A DNA stretch of 64,000 nucleotides. It comes from Portibacter marinus (GTDB lineage Bacteria > Bacteroidota > Bacteroidia > Chitinophagales > Saprospiraceae). The translations under genes were made by a program, and so were the position numbers. The stretch is from the NCBI RefSeq assembly GCF_021533195.1, contig NZ_JAJNKB010000004.1:366630-430629 (forward strand). Direction: 5' to 3'. Every line of letters begins with the position of its first letter. Position 1 is the stretch's first letter. This document shows, in pieces, positions 53,510 through 61,817 of this stretch. The notes beneath the pieces were generated by a model. The model had not been told where the DNA came from, ran no database searches, and saw nothing but the letters and a program-made list of their open reading frames with translations.

Positions 53510-53609
53510 TAGGGCAAAGTTCGACAGGATGCTATTCATGAAAGAGAATCCATCCTATAAAAGTTTATAAGCTTCCGGAGATGATCGATGATCATCTCTT
53601 TTTATTTTT
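53510..53609 (+). ncRNA. Candidate small RNA ending at an orphan terminator
   Basis: The 9-bp hairpin with T-run at 53578-53609 has no plus-strand gene before it. A TAACTTTA at 53504-53511, one mismatch from TAnnTTTG, could start an RNA of about 90-100 nt. The sequence between has no recognised RNA family. This is inference from a terminator plus a weak promoter. Confidence 0.3.
53578..53609 (+). terminator. Orphan Rho-independent terminator
   Basis: A perfect 9-bp stem (GAGATGATC at 53578-53586, GATCATCTC at 53590-53598, 3-nt loop) is followed by TTTTTATTTTT. The T-run is on the plus strand, so it ends a plus-strand transcript; on the minus strand the sequence after the hairpin is CGGAAGC, which is not a T-run. 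Confidence 0.7.
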
Positions 53610-53669
53610 CGTGAAGTAATGAATGCGGAATTAATCCACGTATCTTTTATAATTGAATGCTACTGAGAT

Positions 53670-54536
53670 CTAGAACTTAAATCCTAAAGAAAACTGCATT
53701 GAAAAATTTTGATCAAAATCATCCCTTAAAATGAAAGAGTTTTCATTGAATTCGCCTAAAGATACGTCCATGGCCTTTCTCGTGATGTCTACAAGACCAT
53801 AGTCTGCCCTAAATCCGGCAAAGAAACTTCGGTTAATGTAATATTGTGCCCCAACTGAAAGTCCCGCATCAATCCATCGATACAATCCGCCATTCTTTTG
53901 TTGGAATTGATAGTAAGCCCCGGCAGCTTGGGGAAAAGTGTAGGGCTGTTCGTCAACTATGATGGTTATCGCTTCTGTATTTTTTCCTCGACCTTCCTTA
54001 TCGGTGTAGTAATTGTAGTCCAAAGATTGTATGAAACTATACTTTTCTATATCACTTCCATCATCAAATCTTAGTGTTCCCCCTGCAGTTGGGTTGATCA
54101 GAAAGGCGACATAAGGTCCTCCAAACAACTCAAGCTTTTCGATGGGCTTAAAATAAGCATGAAATGGTACGTTAATATATGAATTGGTTCTCTCCAGGTA
54201 TCTTTCTGTATAACCTTCTATTTCAAATGTAGGAATAGAGGGACTGTTGGTACCTACCAGATAATAACCATCTCCTACAATCGAATCTTTCGAACCGACG
54301 GAGCTGTAGGCAATCTCAGTTTTAATCCCAAATCGTTCCGTAAATTTATAGGAATAAGTTAATCCAAAATGAATACCATTGTTGAATCTATGAACTTCTT
54401 TAAGGCCTTGTTCTGCGGGACCAAATATTTTGGAATAATTTAAGCCTGCACGAATCCCAATATTGTATCGTTGAGCATTAATTGATCCTAAACAAAAAAT
54501 ACAAATAATAGCAAGGATAATTGCTTTATAGTTCAT
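53670..54536 (-). CDS. Outer membrane beta-barrel protein (PorT-like fold)
   Basis: A 288-residue outer membrane protein. The ATG at 54536 is chosen over an upstream ATG at 54653, since MNYKAIILAIICIFCLGSINAQ is a clear signal peptide and the longer frame covers the promoter. The mature part is a set of amphipathic strands (YNIGIRAGLNYSKIFGPAEQ, NGIHFGLTYSYKF, FGIKTEIAYSSVGSK, SYINVPFHAYFKP, FAGFRADYGLVDITRK), ending in NFSMQFSLGFKF, which is typical of the OmpA-like/PorT 8-strand family (outer membrane protein beta-barrel domain). The function is unknown. A minus-strand TATCTTTG at 54556-54563 has a TTG 21 bases further upstream as a possible -33 element. Confidence 0.75.
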   Translation of the reverse strand: MNYKAIILAIICIFCLGSINAQRYNIGIRAGLNYSKIFGPAEQGLKEVHRFNNGIHFGLTYSYKFTERFGIKTEIAYSSVGSKDSIVGDGYYLVGTNSPSIPTFEIEGYTERYLERTNSYINVPFHAYFKPIEKLELFGGPYVAFLINPTAGGTLRFDDGSDIEKYSFIQSLDYNYYTDKEGRGKNTEAITIIVDEQPYTFPQAAGAYYQFQQKNGGLYRWIDAGLSVGAQYYINRSFFAGFRADYGLVDITRKAMDVSLGEFNENSFILRDDFDQNFSMQFSLGFKF

Positions 54537-54555
54537 CTTTAAAAATTTGAGGACG

Positions 54556-54563
54556 CAAAGATA
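54556..54563 (-). promoter_or_regulatory. -7 promoter element for the outer membrane barrel gene
   Basis: TATCTTTG on the minus strand, 19 bases upstream of the ATG at 54536. A TTG on the same strand (54585-54587) lies 21 bases upstream of it, which is about the normal -33 to -7 spacing. Confidence 0.6.
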
Positions 54564-54741
54564 TTGTTTTTTATTGAAGTGTTTCAAGGTGATGTTAAAA
54601 CGGTTCTTTTCAGAACTTTGTGATTTAAAGATCATGATAATTGATTGACACAAGTCAAGAACAATACTTATTCATTAAAAAAGAAAGAGAAGAAGGAACA
54701 TTTACTCATCATATTTCGTCTTACATACAGAATTCATAAAA

Positions 54742-55545
54742 ATGTCCACCATCGCAAAAAAATCTACAGTATATTTATTCTCGACCATTGGTTTTTATTC
54801 TATCATCGTGAGCTTTTTATATACCGTACAAAAAAAATTAATATTCCGACCGGATTCCTTATCAAAGGATCACACCTTTCAATTTGATATCCCATTCGAA
54901 GAATTCAACCTTGAACATGAAAATGGGCAAATGGTCAATTCGCTTTATTTTCCATCCGAAGAATCAAAAGCGCTGGTCATTTATTTTCACGGTAATTCCA
55001 GAAACTTACAACACTGGGGCAACTATCTTCCCGATGTGGTACAAAGAGGATATGATGTGGTGGCTATTGATTATCGCGGTTATGGAAAATCCGATGGTGA
55101 TGTTAGTGAAGAAGGTATGTATGAAGACGCAGAATTAGTCTATGCATGGGCCGAAGAGCATCATCCCAATAAAAAAATCATTCTTTGGGGAAGGTCATTG
55201 GGAACCGGTGTAGCTTCACATTTGTCAACACACCACCCAGCTGAAAAATTAATCCTGGAAACCCCGTTTTATAATATGCCGGAACTGGTGAAAACCAGAT
55301 TCCCTATTCTTATCGTTCCCGTGGAAATGAAATATAAATTTCCCAATCACCTCAATATCCAGAATAATAAAATGACCACTCTGATCATACAGGGTACAAA
55401 AGACTTTATCGTCCCATTAAAATCTGCCAGTAAGCTGAAAAAAATTCTGGAAACGGAAGATCACTTCTTCACCATCGAGGGTGCCGGTCACAGAAACTTA
55501 CATGAATTCAATGACTACCAGTCTGTACTCGACGAAATTCTCTAG
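54742..55545 (+). CDS. Membrane-anchored alpha/beta hydrolase
   Basis: A 267-residue serine hydrolase with an N-terminal membrane anchor (VYLFSTIGFYSIIVSFLYTVQ, about 10-30). Motifs: IYFHGNSRN (about 80-88), RGYGKSDG, nucleophile Ser152 in WGRSLGTG, acid in QGTKDFIVP and His in GAGHRNLHEF. It belongs to the ABHD13/17-like or 'serine aminopeptidase S33'-like group, close to bacterial YtmA/BEM46-type enzymes. The substrate is unknown; the family acts on ester or thioester bonds. trmB follows after 29 bp with its own promoter. Confidence 0.82.
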   Translation: MSTIAKKSTVYLFSTIGFYSIIVSFLYTVQKKLIFRPDSLSKDHTFQFDIPFEEFNLEHENGQMVNSLYFPSEESKALVIYFHGNSRNLQHWGNYLPDVVQRGYDVVAIDYRGYGKSDGDVSEEGMYEDAELVYAWAEEHHPNKKIILWGRSLGTGVASHLSTHHPAEKLILETPFYNMPELVKTRFPILIVPVEMKYKFPNHLNIQNNKMTTLIIQGTKDFIVPLKSASKLKKILETEDHFFTIEGAGHRNLHEFNDYQSVLDEIL

Positions 55546-55551
55546 AAAACT

Positions 55552-55559
55552 TACCTTTG
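55552..55559 (+). promoter_or_regulatory. -7 promoter element for trmB
   Basis: TACCTTTG, 15 bases upstream of the trmB ATG. It begins 6 bases after the hydrolase stop codon. Confidence 0.6.
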
Positions 55560-55574
55560 CATAAAAAATAATAC

Positions 55575-56276
55575 ATGGCTTCAAGGAACAAACTCCAGAA
55601 GTTTGCCGAAATTGTCTCATTCCCTAATGTGTACGAAAACTATGACCCTAAGCATCCACAGCTGGTGGGCATTAATCATGAACCGATTGATTTAAAAGGG
55701 AAGTGGAACGGTGGTCATTTTAAGATCGAGCATCCATTGGTTCTCGAATTAGCGTGTGGAAGAGGAGAATACTCCCTGGGCCTGGGAGAAATGTATCCTT
55801 CTAAAAATTTTATAGGAGTAGATGTCAAGGGAGCTAGAATCTGGAAAGGCGCCAAACAAGCATTGGACAGCAAAATGAACAATGTTGCTTTTCTGAGAAC
55901 GCGAATCGAGCAAATTAATCTTTTCTTTGATAAAGCAGAAGTAAGTGAAATTTGGATTACTTTTCCTGATCCTTTTCTGAAAGACAGTAAAGAAAATCGT
56001 CGATTGACTTCACCGAACTTTCTAAACCGTTACAAAGAAATCTTAGAACCGGGAGGCATCATCAATCTGAAAACCGACTCACCCGAACTGTATGCATACA
56101 CTAAAGAGGTTTTGGTCGAAAGAGACGATCTGGAAACGATTTATGATAAAGACGATATATACAGCGATGACCTGGAGTTTCAGGAATTGGAGATCAAAAC
56201 TTACTATGAACGATCTCATCTCTTAGATGGTCGCAAAATCAAATTTCTTAAATTCAGATTTGTGGATGAAATATGA
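55575..56276 (+). CDS. trmB: tRNA (guanine-N7)-methyltransferase TrmB
   Basis: A 233-residue SAM-dependent methyltransferase for m7G46 in tRNA. It has the SAM motif LELACGRGEYSLGLGE (about 56-71), the IGVDVKGARIWKGA segment, the catalytic-pocket ITFPDPFLKDSKENRRLTSP (about 133-152) and a C-terminal KTYYERSHLLDGRKIKFLKFRF. The size and order fit TrmB. It overlaps the following glycosyltransferase gene by 11 bases (ATG at 56266, stop at 56274-56276), so the two are translated together. Confidence 0.95.
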   Translation: MASRNKLQKFAEIVSFPNVYENYDPKHPQLVGINHEPIDLKGKWNGGHFKIEHPLVLELACGRGEYSLGLGEMYPSKNFIGVDVKGARIWKGAKQALDSKMNNVAFLRTRIEQINLFFDKAEVSEIWITFPDPFLKDSKENRRLTSPNFLNRYKEILEPGGIINLKTDSPELYAYTKEVLVERDDLETIYDKDDIYSDDLEFQELEIKTYYERSHLLDGRKIKFLKFRFVDEI

Positions 56277-57114
56277 CTACAGCATACTGATTCCCACATG
56301 GAAAAATCATGAATTGCTCATTCATTGCATCCAAAGTATCATAAAACACAGTGCTGCTCAATTTCAGATCTTGGTTTATGTCAATGAAGCCGAGGATAAA
56401 ACCATCCAGTATCTCAAAGAACGAAAGATTGAATACCTCTCAAACCAGCAAAATGTGGGCATATGTACCGCCATGAATGCGCTTCGTGAGCTGGTCGATT
56501 CCTCATTAATTTGTTATCTCAATGATGACATGTATGTTCTACCAGGATGGGACACAGCAATTTTAGAAGTTGCAGACGGTCTTGAGGAACCTTTTTTGTT
56601 GTCTTCTACCATGATCGAGCCCAGTCATCATGGGTCATCTGCGTCTATATATGCGGACTTTGGTAGCCAATTGCATGAATTTCAAGAAGAAAAACTGCTT
56701 AGAACATACAATTCTATTCCTTATCAAGATTGGTCTGGAAGTGCATGGCCTCCACTTTGGCTACCGACAGATTTATGGGATCGAATTGGCGGATTTAGTC
56801 AGGAATTTAGTCCGGGAATGTATTCAGATCCTGATCTGGCCATGAAAGCATGGGATGCAGGTGTTCGATATTTCAGAGGGGTAGAAAGCAGCCGGGTTTA
56901 TCACTTCGGTTCTAAAAGTACGGCGAGGTTATCTGAGAAGAGGAATGATGGAAGAATGACTTTTCTTAAGAAATGGGGCATGACGGCAAGGTATTTTTAT
57001 GAATACTATCTCAAAATGGGCAAGCCCTTCACGGGTCCTTTGAGCGAACCTAAGCACCCGTTATTCGGTAAGTTGGTGAACAGATGGAAGCTTTTTAATT
57101 CGAAAAACACTTAA
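56266..57114 (+). CDS. Glycosyltransferase family 2
   Basis: A 282-residue GT2-type enzyme. The start is the ATG at 56266, overlapping trmB; an upstream start inside trmB would add residues with no family match. The fold begins YSILIPTWKNHELLIHCIQSI, with a nucleotide-sugar site YLNDDMYVLPGWD (about 85-97), and later SGMYSDPDLAMKAWDAGVRYFRG (about 184-204) as in GT2 acceptor sites. There are no TM segments, so it is cytosolic or peripheral. The acceptor is unknown. Coupling with a tRNA methyltransferase is chance or operon packing. Confidence 0.82.
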   Translation: MKYDYSILIPTWKNHELLIHCIQSIIKHSAAQFQILVYVNEAEDKTIQYLKERKIEYLSNQQNVGICTAMNALRELVDSSLICYLNDDMYVLPGWDTAILEVADGLEEPFLLSSTMIEPSHHGSSASIYADFGSQLHEFQEEKLLRTYNSIPYQDWSGSAWPPLWLPTDLWDRIGGFSQEFSPGMYSDPDLAMKAWDAGVRYFRGVESSRVYHFGSKSTARLSEKRNDGRMTFLKKWGMTARYFYEYYLKMGKPFTGPLSEPKHPLFGKLVNRWKLFNSKNT

Positions 57115-57176
57115 TTAACATTAAATTAAATGCTTATTTCGAATCATTCACACCTCTTGTTTTGTTAAGCATTTAG

Positions 57177-57184
57177 TAAATTTG
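57177..57184 (+). promoter_or_regulatory. -7 promoter element for the second CFFCG gene
   Basis: TAAATTTG, 16 bases upstream of the ATG at 57201. A TTG at 57157-57159 is 17 bases further upstream as a possible -33 element. Confidence 0.6.
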
Positions 57185-57200
57185 ACATTCAATCATAAAT

Positions 57201-57644
57201 ATGAAGTACTTATTATCGTTTTTGATACTAGCATTCTTTATTCAAATAAATGCGCAGTCTGAGGCCAACACCTGGAAGACCCTGGGTAAAATTACGTATA
57301 AAAAAGAGTACGACGAATTGATGGGCTTTAAAGTAGATGTGCCCGTTTTTAGTGACGACATCAAAGCCATGGAAGGCAAAGAAATCACCATAAAAGGTTA
57401 CATCATACCGGTAGAAGGTTATAAGTCACATAAAGAGTTTATATTCTCAGCCTATCCTTATAATATGTGCTTTTTCTGTGGAGGTGCCGGTCCTGAAACG
57501 GTTATGGAGGTAAGTGCTTCTGAACCTGTAAAGTATACCGCCGAACAAGTGGAGCTTAAAGGTACCCTGACACTAAATGATTCGGATGTCAACAGACTCA
57601 TGTATATTTTGACCGACGCAAAGCAGATAAAGGAGTCGAATTAA
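57201..57644 (+). CDS. Exported CFFCG-motif protein, paralogue 2
   Basis: A 147-residue exported protein (signal peptide ends at INAQS, about 1-19). It has GYIIPVE (about 66-72), CFFCGGAGPETVMEV (about 90-104), LKGTLTLN and LMYILTDAKQIKE. It is a paralogue of the protein at 17280-17717, with about the same length and spacing. The role is unknown. Two Cys in CxxC spacing near a conserved ETV point to a metal or disulfide site. It has its own promoter and stands between the GT2 gene and a pseudogene. Confidence 0.68.
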   Translation: MKYLLSFLILAFFIQINAQSEANTWKTLGKITYKKEYDELMGFKVDVPVFSDDIKAMEGKEITIKGYIIPVEGYKSHKEFIFSAYPYNMCFFCGGAGPETVMEVSASEPVKYTAEQVELKGTLTLNDSDVNRLMYILTDAKQIKESN

Positions 57645-57666
57645 GATTATCCCAGGTACTTAAGCA

Positions 57667-57897
57667 TTAAATGTTATCAAATTCCTGCTTCTGTGAAGCA
57701 TACCATTTTTGCATGGAATCAGGAACTTTCATTATGTCTATCATTTTTTTCAGGGCTTCGATGTGCCCCTCGTCACCTTTTTCTAACATTTCCTGTCCGT
57801 GCTTTTAGCTCAGCTCAGCCATTTTTTCGAAAGAATCTGCTTGAAATTCACGATCACAAGCGCCACCTAGCTGGCGACAATTCGTTGTTTTCTTCAT
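57667..57897 (-). pseudogene. DUF1059 gene broken by one nonsense codon
   Basis: A minus-strand frame of 77 codons from ATG at 57897 to TAA at 57667. It reads MKKTTNCRQLGGACDREF...FEKMAELS, then TAA (57805-57807), then KHGQEMLEKGDEGHIEALKKM and so on to FDNI. The sequence on both sides of the stop fits the DUF1059 family of small proteins (CRQLGGACD head, KHGxEM middle, KWYASQKQEFDN end). The simplest cause is AAA to TAA, since Lys is expected at that place. The frame is otherwise intact, so the break is recent, or a sequencing error. The product would be 30 residues. Confidence 0.75.
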
Positions 57898-57972
57898 TTG
57901 AGGCAGGTTTATGTCAATGTGTGATGTTGATATCAACGCTAGTTCGTCAAAATATCAGACATTTACCTAAAA

Positions 57973-59019
57973 TCAAAAGGCCCAATTAAATTCATCGATG
58001 CCTTCGATCGCCGCTACCAATAAATCGATACAATTTCTGATATCCTGCTTATGTGCCATTTCTATGACCTGATGCAAGTTTCGAGTAGGTATTGAGATGG
58101 CACCTGCAATAGCTCCACCTTGAGAAGAGCGTTGCAAGCCTGCAGTATCTGTTCCTCCGGCGGGCAAAACTTCCGGCTGCCATTGAATTTCATTAGCATC
58201 AGCAGTTTGTTTTAAGAACTTCACCATTCGATGATCACATATTGTAGAACCATCCAAAATCTTAATGGCTGCACCTTTACCCAGGCATGTAATTTTTTCT
58301 TCTGGTTTAGCTCCCGGTAAATCGTAGGCTATGGTGGTATCAAGCGCAATTCCAAAATCAGGATTGACACCAGATGAGGAGGTTATCGCTCCTCTAAGCC
58401 CTACTTCTTCCTGAACAGTGAATGCAGCAATTAAATCATAAGGAATATCCTTCCCATGAAGTTCTTTCAAAGCCTCAACGAGAATGTATACGGAAACCCT
58501 ATTGTCTATAGACTTTGAATTTACGCAATCGCCCATTTCTATTAAGGACCTTTCCCTGGTAATCGGACTACCAATCTCTATAATCTCCTTTACTTTATCA
58601 GCTGGCAAACCCGTATCAACAAAATATTCTGAAATTTGAACGATTTTCTTTTTCTCCTCTGCCGACATGACATGAACAGGCTTGCAACCCATTACGCCAA
58701 TAATGTCTTCCTTCCCGTGTACAATAACTCGCTGTGCGGTCAGAGTTTTAGGATCAAAGCCACCTAGCGTATGAAACCTGATAAACCCCTCATCATCAAT
58801 GTATTTGGTAATGAAAGCGATTTCATCCATATGAGCTGCTACCATTAGCTTCTTATCTCCCCTTCCTTTCTTAACAGCCAGTATGTTGCCCATTGAATCA
58901 ACGGACCATTCATCTACCAGGTCTTTAATCTGTTCAATAATATAATTTCGGATTTTATCTTCATAGCCAGGAGCGCCGGGCAATTCACAGATTTTACTTA
59001 ACAGGGGTATATCGATCAT
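57973..59019 (-). CDS. M42 family aminopeptidase
   Basis: A 348-residue M42 metallopeptidase (glutamyl/deblocking aminopeptidase group). Visible motifs: VAAHMDEIAF (about 62-71, metal His and Asp), KSIDNRVSVYILVEAL (about 169-184), FTVQEEVGLRGA (about 201-212, catalytic Glu and metal Glu), ALDTT and GGTDTAGL (about 292-299), and SIPTRNLHQVIEM near the end. These enzymes form large dodecameric cytosolic shells and trim peptides. It is alone and does not appear to be co-transcribed. Confidence 0.92.
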   Translation of the reverse strand: MIDIPLLSKICELPGAPGYEDKIRNYIIEQIKDLVDEWSVDSMGNILAVKKGRGDKKLMVAAHMDEIAFITKYIDDEGFIRFHTLGGFDPKTLTAQRVIVHGKEDIIGVMGCKPVHVMSAEEKKKIVQISEYFVDTGLPADKVKEIIEIGSPITRERSLIEMGDCVNSKSIDNRVSVYILVEALKELHGKDIPYDLIAAFTVQEEVGLRGAITSSSGVNPDFGIALDTTIAYDLPGAKPEEKITCLGKGAAIKILDGSTICDHRMVKFLKQTADANEIQWQPEVLPAGGTDTAGLQRSSQGGAIAGAISIPTRNLHQVIEMAHKQDIRNCIDLLVAAIEGIDEFNWAF

Positions 59020-59323
59020 TGTTTTCTCTTTTCATATCAAATTCATTCAGCTTGGGGAACTAGTTTGTACTTCTCTTAATAAATGGCTTGAAATACGAAT
59101 TTAAGCTGAACTTACCTATCGACCGCCGAAAATAGTATAAAATGAGTAAAATACAATATCGGGTGGGGACATTAACTTTCTATGTATAATAGGAAAAGGT
59201 TGAAATACAAATATTAACTCATCCTCCCCATATAGTAAAACCACGAATGAAGCGCATATGCAATCTGTAGCTTTATTTCGACACCTAACATATTAAGATA
59301 ATTTTTAATGTATATTTGCTTCG
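59020..59323. other. Divergent intergenic region
   Basis: This 304-base gap holds the upstream regions of the M42 gene (minus) and the flippase gene (plus). The only motif seen is the -7 element at 59311-59318. No ORF, RNA or strong hairpin was found. Confidence 0.6.
59311..59318 (+). promoter_or_regulatory. -7 promoter element for the flippase gene
   Basis: TATATTTG ends five bases before the ATG at 59324. As with the PUL regulator, a start site a few bases downstream would give a leaderless or nearly leaderless mRNA. Confidence 0.6.
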
Positions 59324-60769
59324 ATGTCGCAGGTAAGAAAATTAGCAGGTGAAACTTTCATCTATGGCATGGGCAGTATTCTGCCAAAGGTCCTAAACTT
59401 TCTGTTATTGGCTCCCTATTTAACCAGAGTGCTGGATAAGGAAAATTTTGGAATTCATGGCATATTATATGCCTATGTAGCCTTGTTTATCAGTGTCTTT
59501 ACCCTTCGTCTAGAAACCGCATACTTTCGTTTTGCCACACGCAGTAACCATCCCGAAAAGGCTTATGGATCCGCATTAACGGCGATTATACTGGTAGGTT
59601 CTATACTAGCACTAGTCATCTTCAGTAATGCTCAGTTAATTGCCTCATGGTTGACCTCTGCAGAGGATGCCAGATATGTTAAGTGGTTTGCAATGATCCT
59701 GCTTTTCGACGCGATCTCGGCTCTACCTTTCGCTAAATTGAGGCTAGAAAATAAAGCCTTAAAATTCAGCGCTATTAAGATTGTCAATGTTTTAGTAACT
59801 GCAGTCATCATACTTTTTTACCTGACCATCATACCAGGTTTTAATAATCCAGATTCTTTCTTCGGTTTTCCGTTTTATTACAGTTTAGGAAAGGATTTAG
59901 ACTATGTGTTTTTGGCCAATTTGATTGCGAGTGCGATTGTGCTGATCATGCTCATTCCAGAATTGATTCAGGCAAAATTGACCATTGATAGAACCCTGCT
60001 AAAAAAGATGCTGATCTATTCTTCTCCTCTCATTTTAGTGGGAGTTGCTGGTGCCATTAATCAAGTTTTTGATCGGGTTTTTGTGTCAAAATTGCTGGCC
60101 AGTTCTGATGCCATAGAAACGGCGGGTGCTTATAATGGCGCAGCTAAAGTGGCTGTTATCATGAGTTTGTTTGCAACAGCCTTTAATTATGCAGCGGAAC
60201 CATTTTTCTTTAAAAGCTTCAAGGATGAAGATTCCACCGACATCTATGCGTACGTTTTGAAGGCTTTCACCATTACGGGACTATTGGTATTTATGGTGAT
60301 CACTCTTTTTTTGGATCAGGCCATGTATCTCATTGGGGCTGAATATAGAGTGGTAAGGGATATCGTACCCATTTTACTATTTGCTTACCTTTTTCTGGGG
60401 ATCTATTATAATGTTTCCATTTGGTACAAACTAAAAGATAAGACTTACATGGGCGCAATGATTTCTTTTTCAGGCGCCTTAGTGACCATTATTGCTAATA
60501 TAATTCTGATTCCCAGGATCGGATATGTAGGTGCTGCCTGGTCAGCATTGATTTGCTATATCACGATGGTAACTTTCGCCTATTTTTCAGGGAAGAAACA
60601 TTTACCGATACCATATGACCTGAGAGGCCTATCGATTTATCTCCTGATGGCTGTGGTGATGGTGGGTTTAAGTTTGTATTTCAAAATCAACTTCATACTA
60701 AAAATCATAATGATTTTGTTATTTATGGGTTACGCGATTTGGAAAGACAGGGGCTTATTGAAAATCTAA
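59324..60769 (+). CDS. Polysaccharide flippase (MATE/Wzx-like)
   Basis: A 481-residue membrane protein with about 12-14 TM segments, of the MVF/MOP superfamily that moves lipid-linked sugars across the inner membrane. The N-terminus (KLAGETFIYGMGSILPKVLNFLLLAPYLTRVLD) matches the oligosaccharide flippase group, and the C-terminal half has the polysaccharide-biosynthesis C domain (YVGAAWSALICYITMVTFAYF). It may export O-antigen, exopolysaccharide or another lipid-linked glycan. The genes after it (gldB, oxygenase) are on the same strand. It is the first gene of a possible transcript. Confidence 0.85.
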   Translation: MSQVRKLAGETFIYGMGSILPKVLNFLLLAPYLTRVLDKENFGIHGILYAYVALFISVFTLRLETAYFRFATRSNHPEKAYGSALTAIILVGSILALVIFSNAQLIASWLTSAEDARYVKWFAMILLFDAISALPFAKLRLENKALKFSAIKIVNVLVTAVIILFYLTIIPGFNNPDSFFGFPFYYSLGKDLDYVFLANLIASAIVLIMLIPELIQAKLTIDRTLLKKMLIYSSPLILVGVAGAINQVFDRVFVSKLLASSDAIETAGAYNGAAKVAVIMSLFATAFNYAAEPFFFKSFKDEDSTDIYAYVLKAFTITGLLVFMVITLFLDQAMYLIGAEYRVVRDIVPILLFAYLFLGIYYNVSIWYKLKDKTYMGAMISFSGALVTIIANIILIPRIGYVGAAWSALICYITMVTFAYFSGKKHLPIPYDLRGLSIYLLMAVVMVGLSLYFKINFILKIIMILLFMGYAIWKDRGLLKI

Positions 60770-60805
60770 ATCTATTTTAGTACAATTCTTGTTACAACTT
60801 TCAAT

Positions 60806-61816
60806 ATGAGGTATATCATTACTTACGCTTTAGCGGGACTGCTGCTTTACTCTTGTGTTCGAGACGAGGTTTCTGCACCGGATGTCAGTGGCATAGATGG
60901 CAATTTTGATTTGATTAGAGTAGAACAAGTCATGATGAATGCAGATACCAATAATGTGCTGGAAGAACTCAACCAATATCCTGCGTTTACTCAAATCTAT
61001 CTCAACAATATCATGGGTTTTACAGATGATGAAAACGAGAACCTTAAAGGATTTGTCACGGATGAAAACATTAATTTAATTTATCAAGCCACTCAAATTC
61101 AATATGGCAATTTCGAATCTTTAGAAGCTGATTTTGAAAAAGCCTTTCAATACTACAAATATTATTTTCCAAATCGGGATATTCCAAAGATCTACACTTT
61201 CATTTCGGAATATGGTATTCAACGATTTGTATTTTCAGATGAAAATGGAAAAGATGCGTTGGGTATTGGTTTGGATTTGTTTCTTGGCGCTGATTATCCC
61301 TATGCTCAATTTATACCAAACAATCCTGCATTCTCTTCCTACCTTATTCGTAGGTTTAATAAAGACCACTTAATTAAAAGAAGCATGGGTGCCTTAGTCG
61401 AAGACCTATTAGGTCCAAATAAAGGCAGTACTCTGCTGGAAAAAATGATTCACAATGGAAAGAAACTTTACATCTTGGATCAATTGCTTCCATCAACTCC
61501 AGATTCCATCATTATGGAATATACTGAAGAGCAGATGGAATGGGTCCAAGATAATGAAGTAGAAATGTGGGCTTATTTGCTAAAAGAGGATTTATTTTTC
61601 GATTCTGATATCAATAAGATCAATAAATTGGTCAATCCTTCCCCTAACTCTCCAGGTATGCCCAAAGAGGCCCCCGGCAGAACGGCTAATTACCTGGGTT
61701 GGCGTATCGTTGACGCTTTTATGAAAAGGCAGCAGAATTATAGTATTGATGACCTTATCAATGAAGGAGATGCCCAGAAAATATTAAATTTGTCCAAATT
61801 CAAACCAAGCAAGTAA
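60806..61816 (+). CDS. gldB: Gliding motility lipoprotein GldB
   Basis: A 336-residue lipoprotein (lipobox LLYSC, Cys17). It shows the features of GldB: IGLDLFLGADYPYAQF (about 153-168), SMGALVEDLLG, 'LLEKMIHNGKKLYILDQLLP', 'MEWVQDNEVEMWAYLLKEDLFFDSD' and PGRTANYLGWRIVDAFMKR, near the end KFKPSK. GldB is required for gliding motility in Flavobacterium. With the type B T9SS cargo at 44002, this fits a gliding or T9SS-bearing cell. The next gene starts 1 bp after its stop. Confidence 0.9.
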   Translation: MRYIITYALAGLLLYSCVRDEVSAPDVSGIDGNFDLIRVEQVMMNADTNNVLEELNQYPAFTQIYLNNIMGFTDDENENLKGFVTDENINLIYQATQIQYGNFESLEADFEKAFQYYKYYFPNRDIPKIYTFISEYGIQRFVFSDENGKDALGIGLDLFLGADYPYAQFIPNNPAFSSYLIRRFNKDHLIKRSMGALVEDLLGPNKGSTLLEKMIHNGKKLYILDQLLPSTPDSIIMEYTEEQMEWVQDNEVEMWAYLLKEDLFFDSDINKINKLVNPSPNSPGMPKEAPGRTANYLGWRIVDAFMKRQQNYSIDDLINEGDAQKILNLSKFKPSK

Positions 61817-61817
61817 A

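Larger units (their letters stand above)
53316..53669. other. Intergenic region with a possible small RNA
   Basis: This 354-base gap lies between the kinase start and the end of the outer membrane barrel gene, both on the minus strand. No gene is seen, but a plus-strand terminator (53578-53609) and a near-promoter sequence TAACTTTA (53504-53511) are in it. A 10-codon mini-ORF begins at the ATG at 53538. A short plus-strand RNA is possible. Confidence 0.4.

Noticed and set aside
53316..53669. The 53578 hairpin as a terminator for the outer membrane barrel gene (minus strand).
   Set aside because: On the minus strand no T-run follows the stem, so it is more likely to serve a plus-strand transcript.
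59180..59240. A GGTGGGGA ... TCCTCCCC match in the gap before the flippase as a regulatory hairpin.
   Set aside because: The arms are short and imperfect, with a long loop; not convincing.
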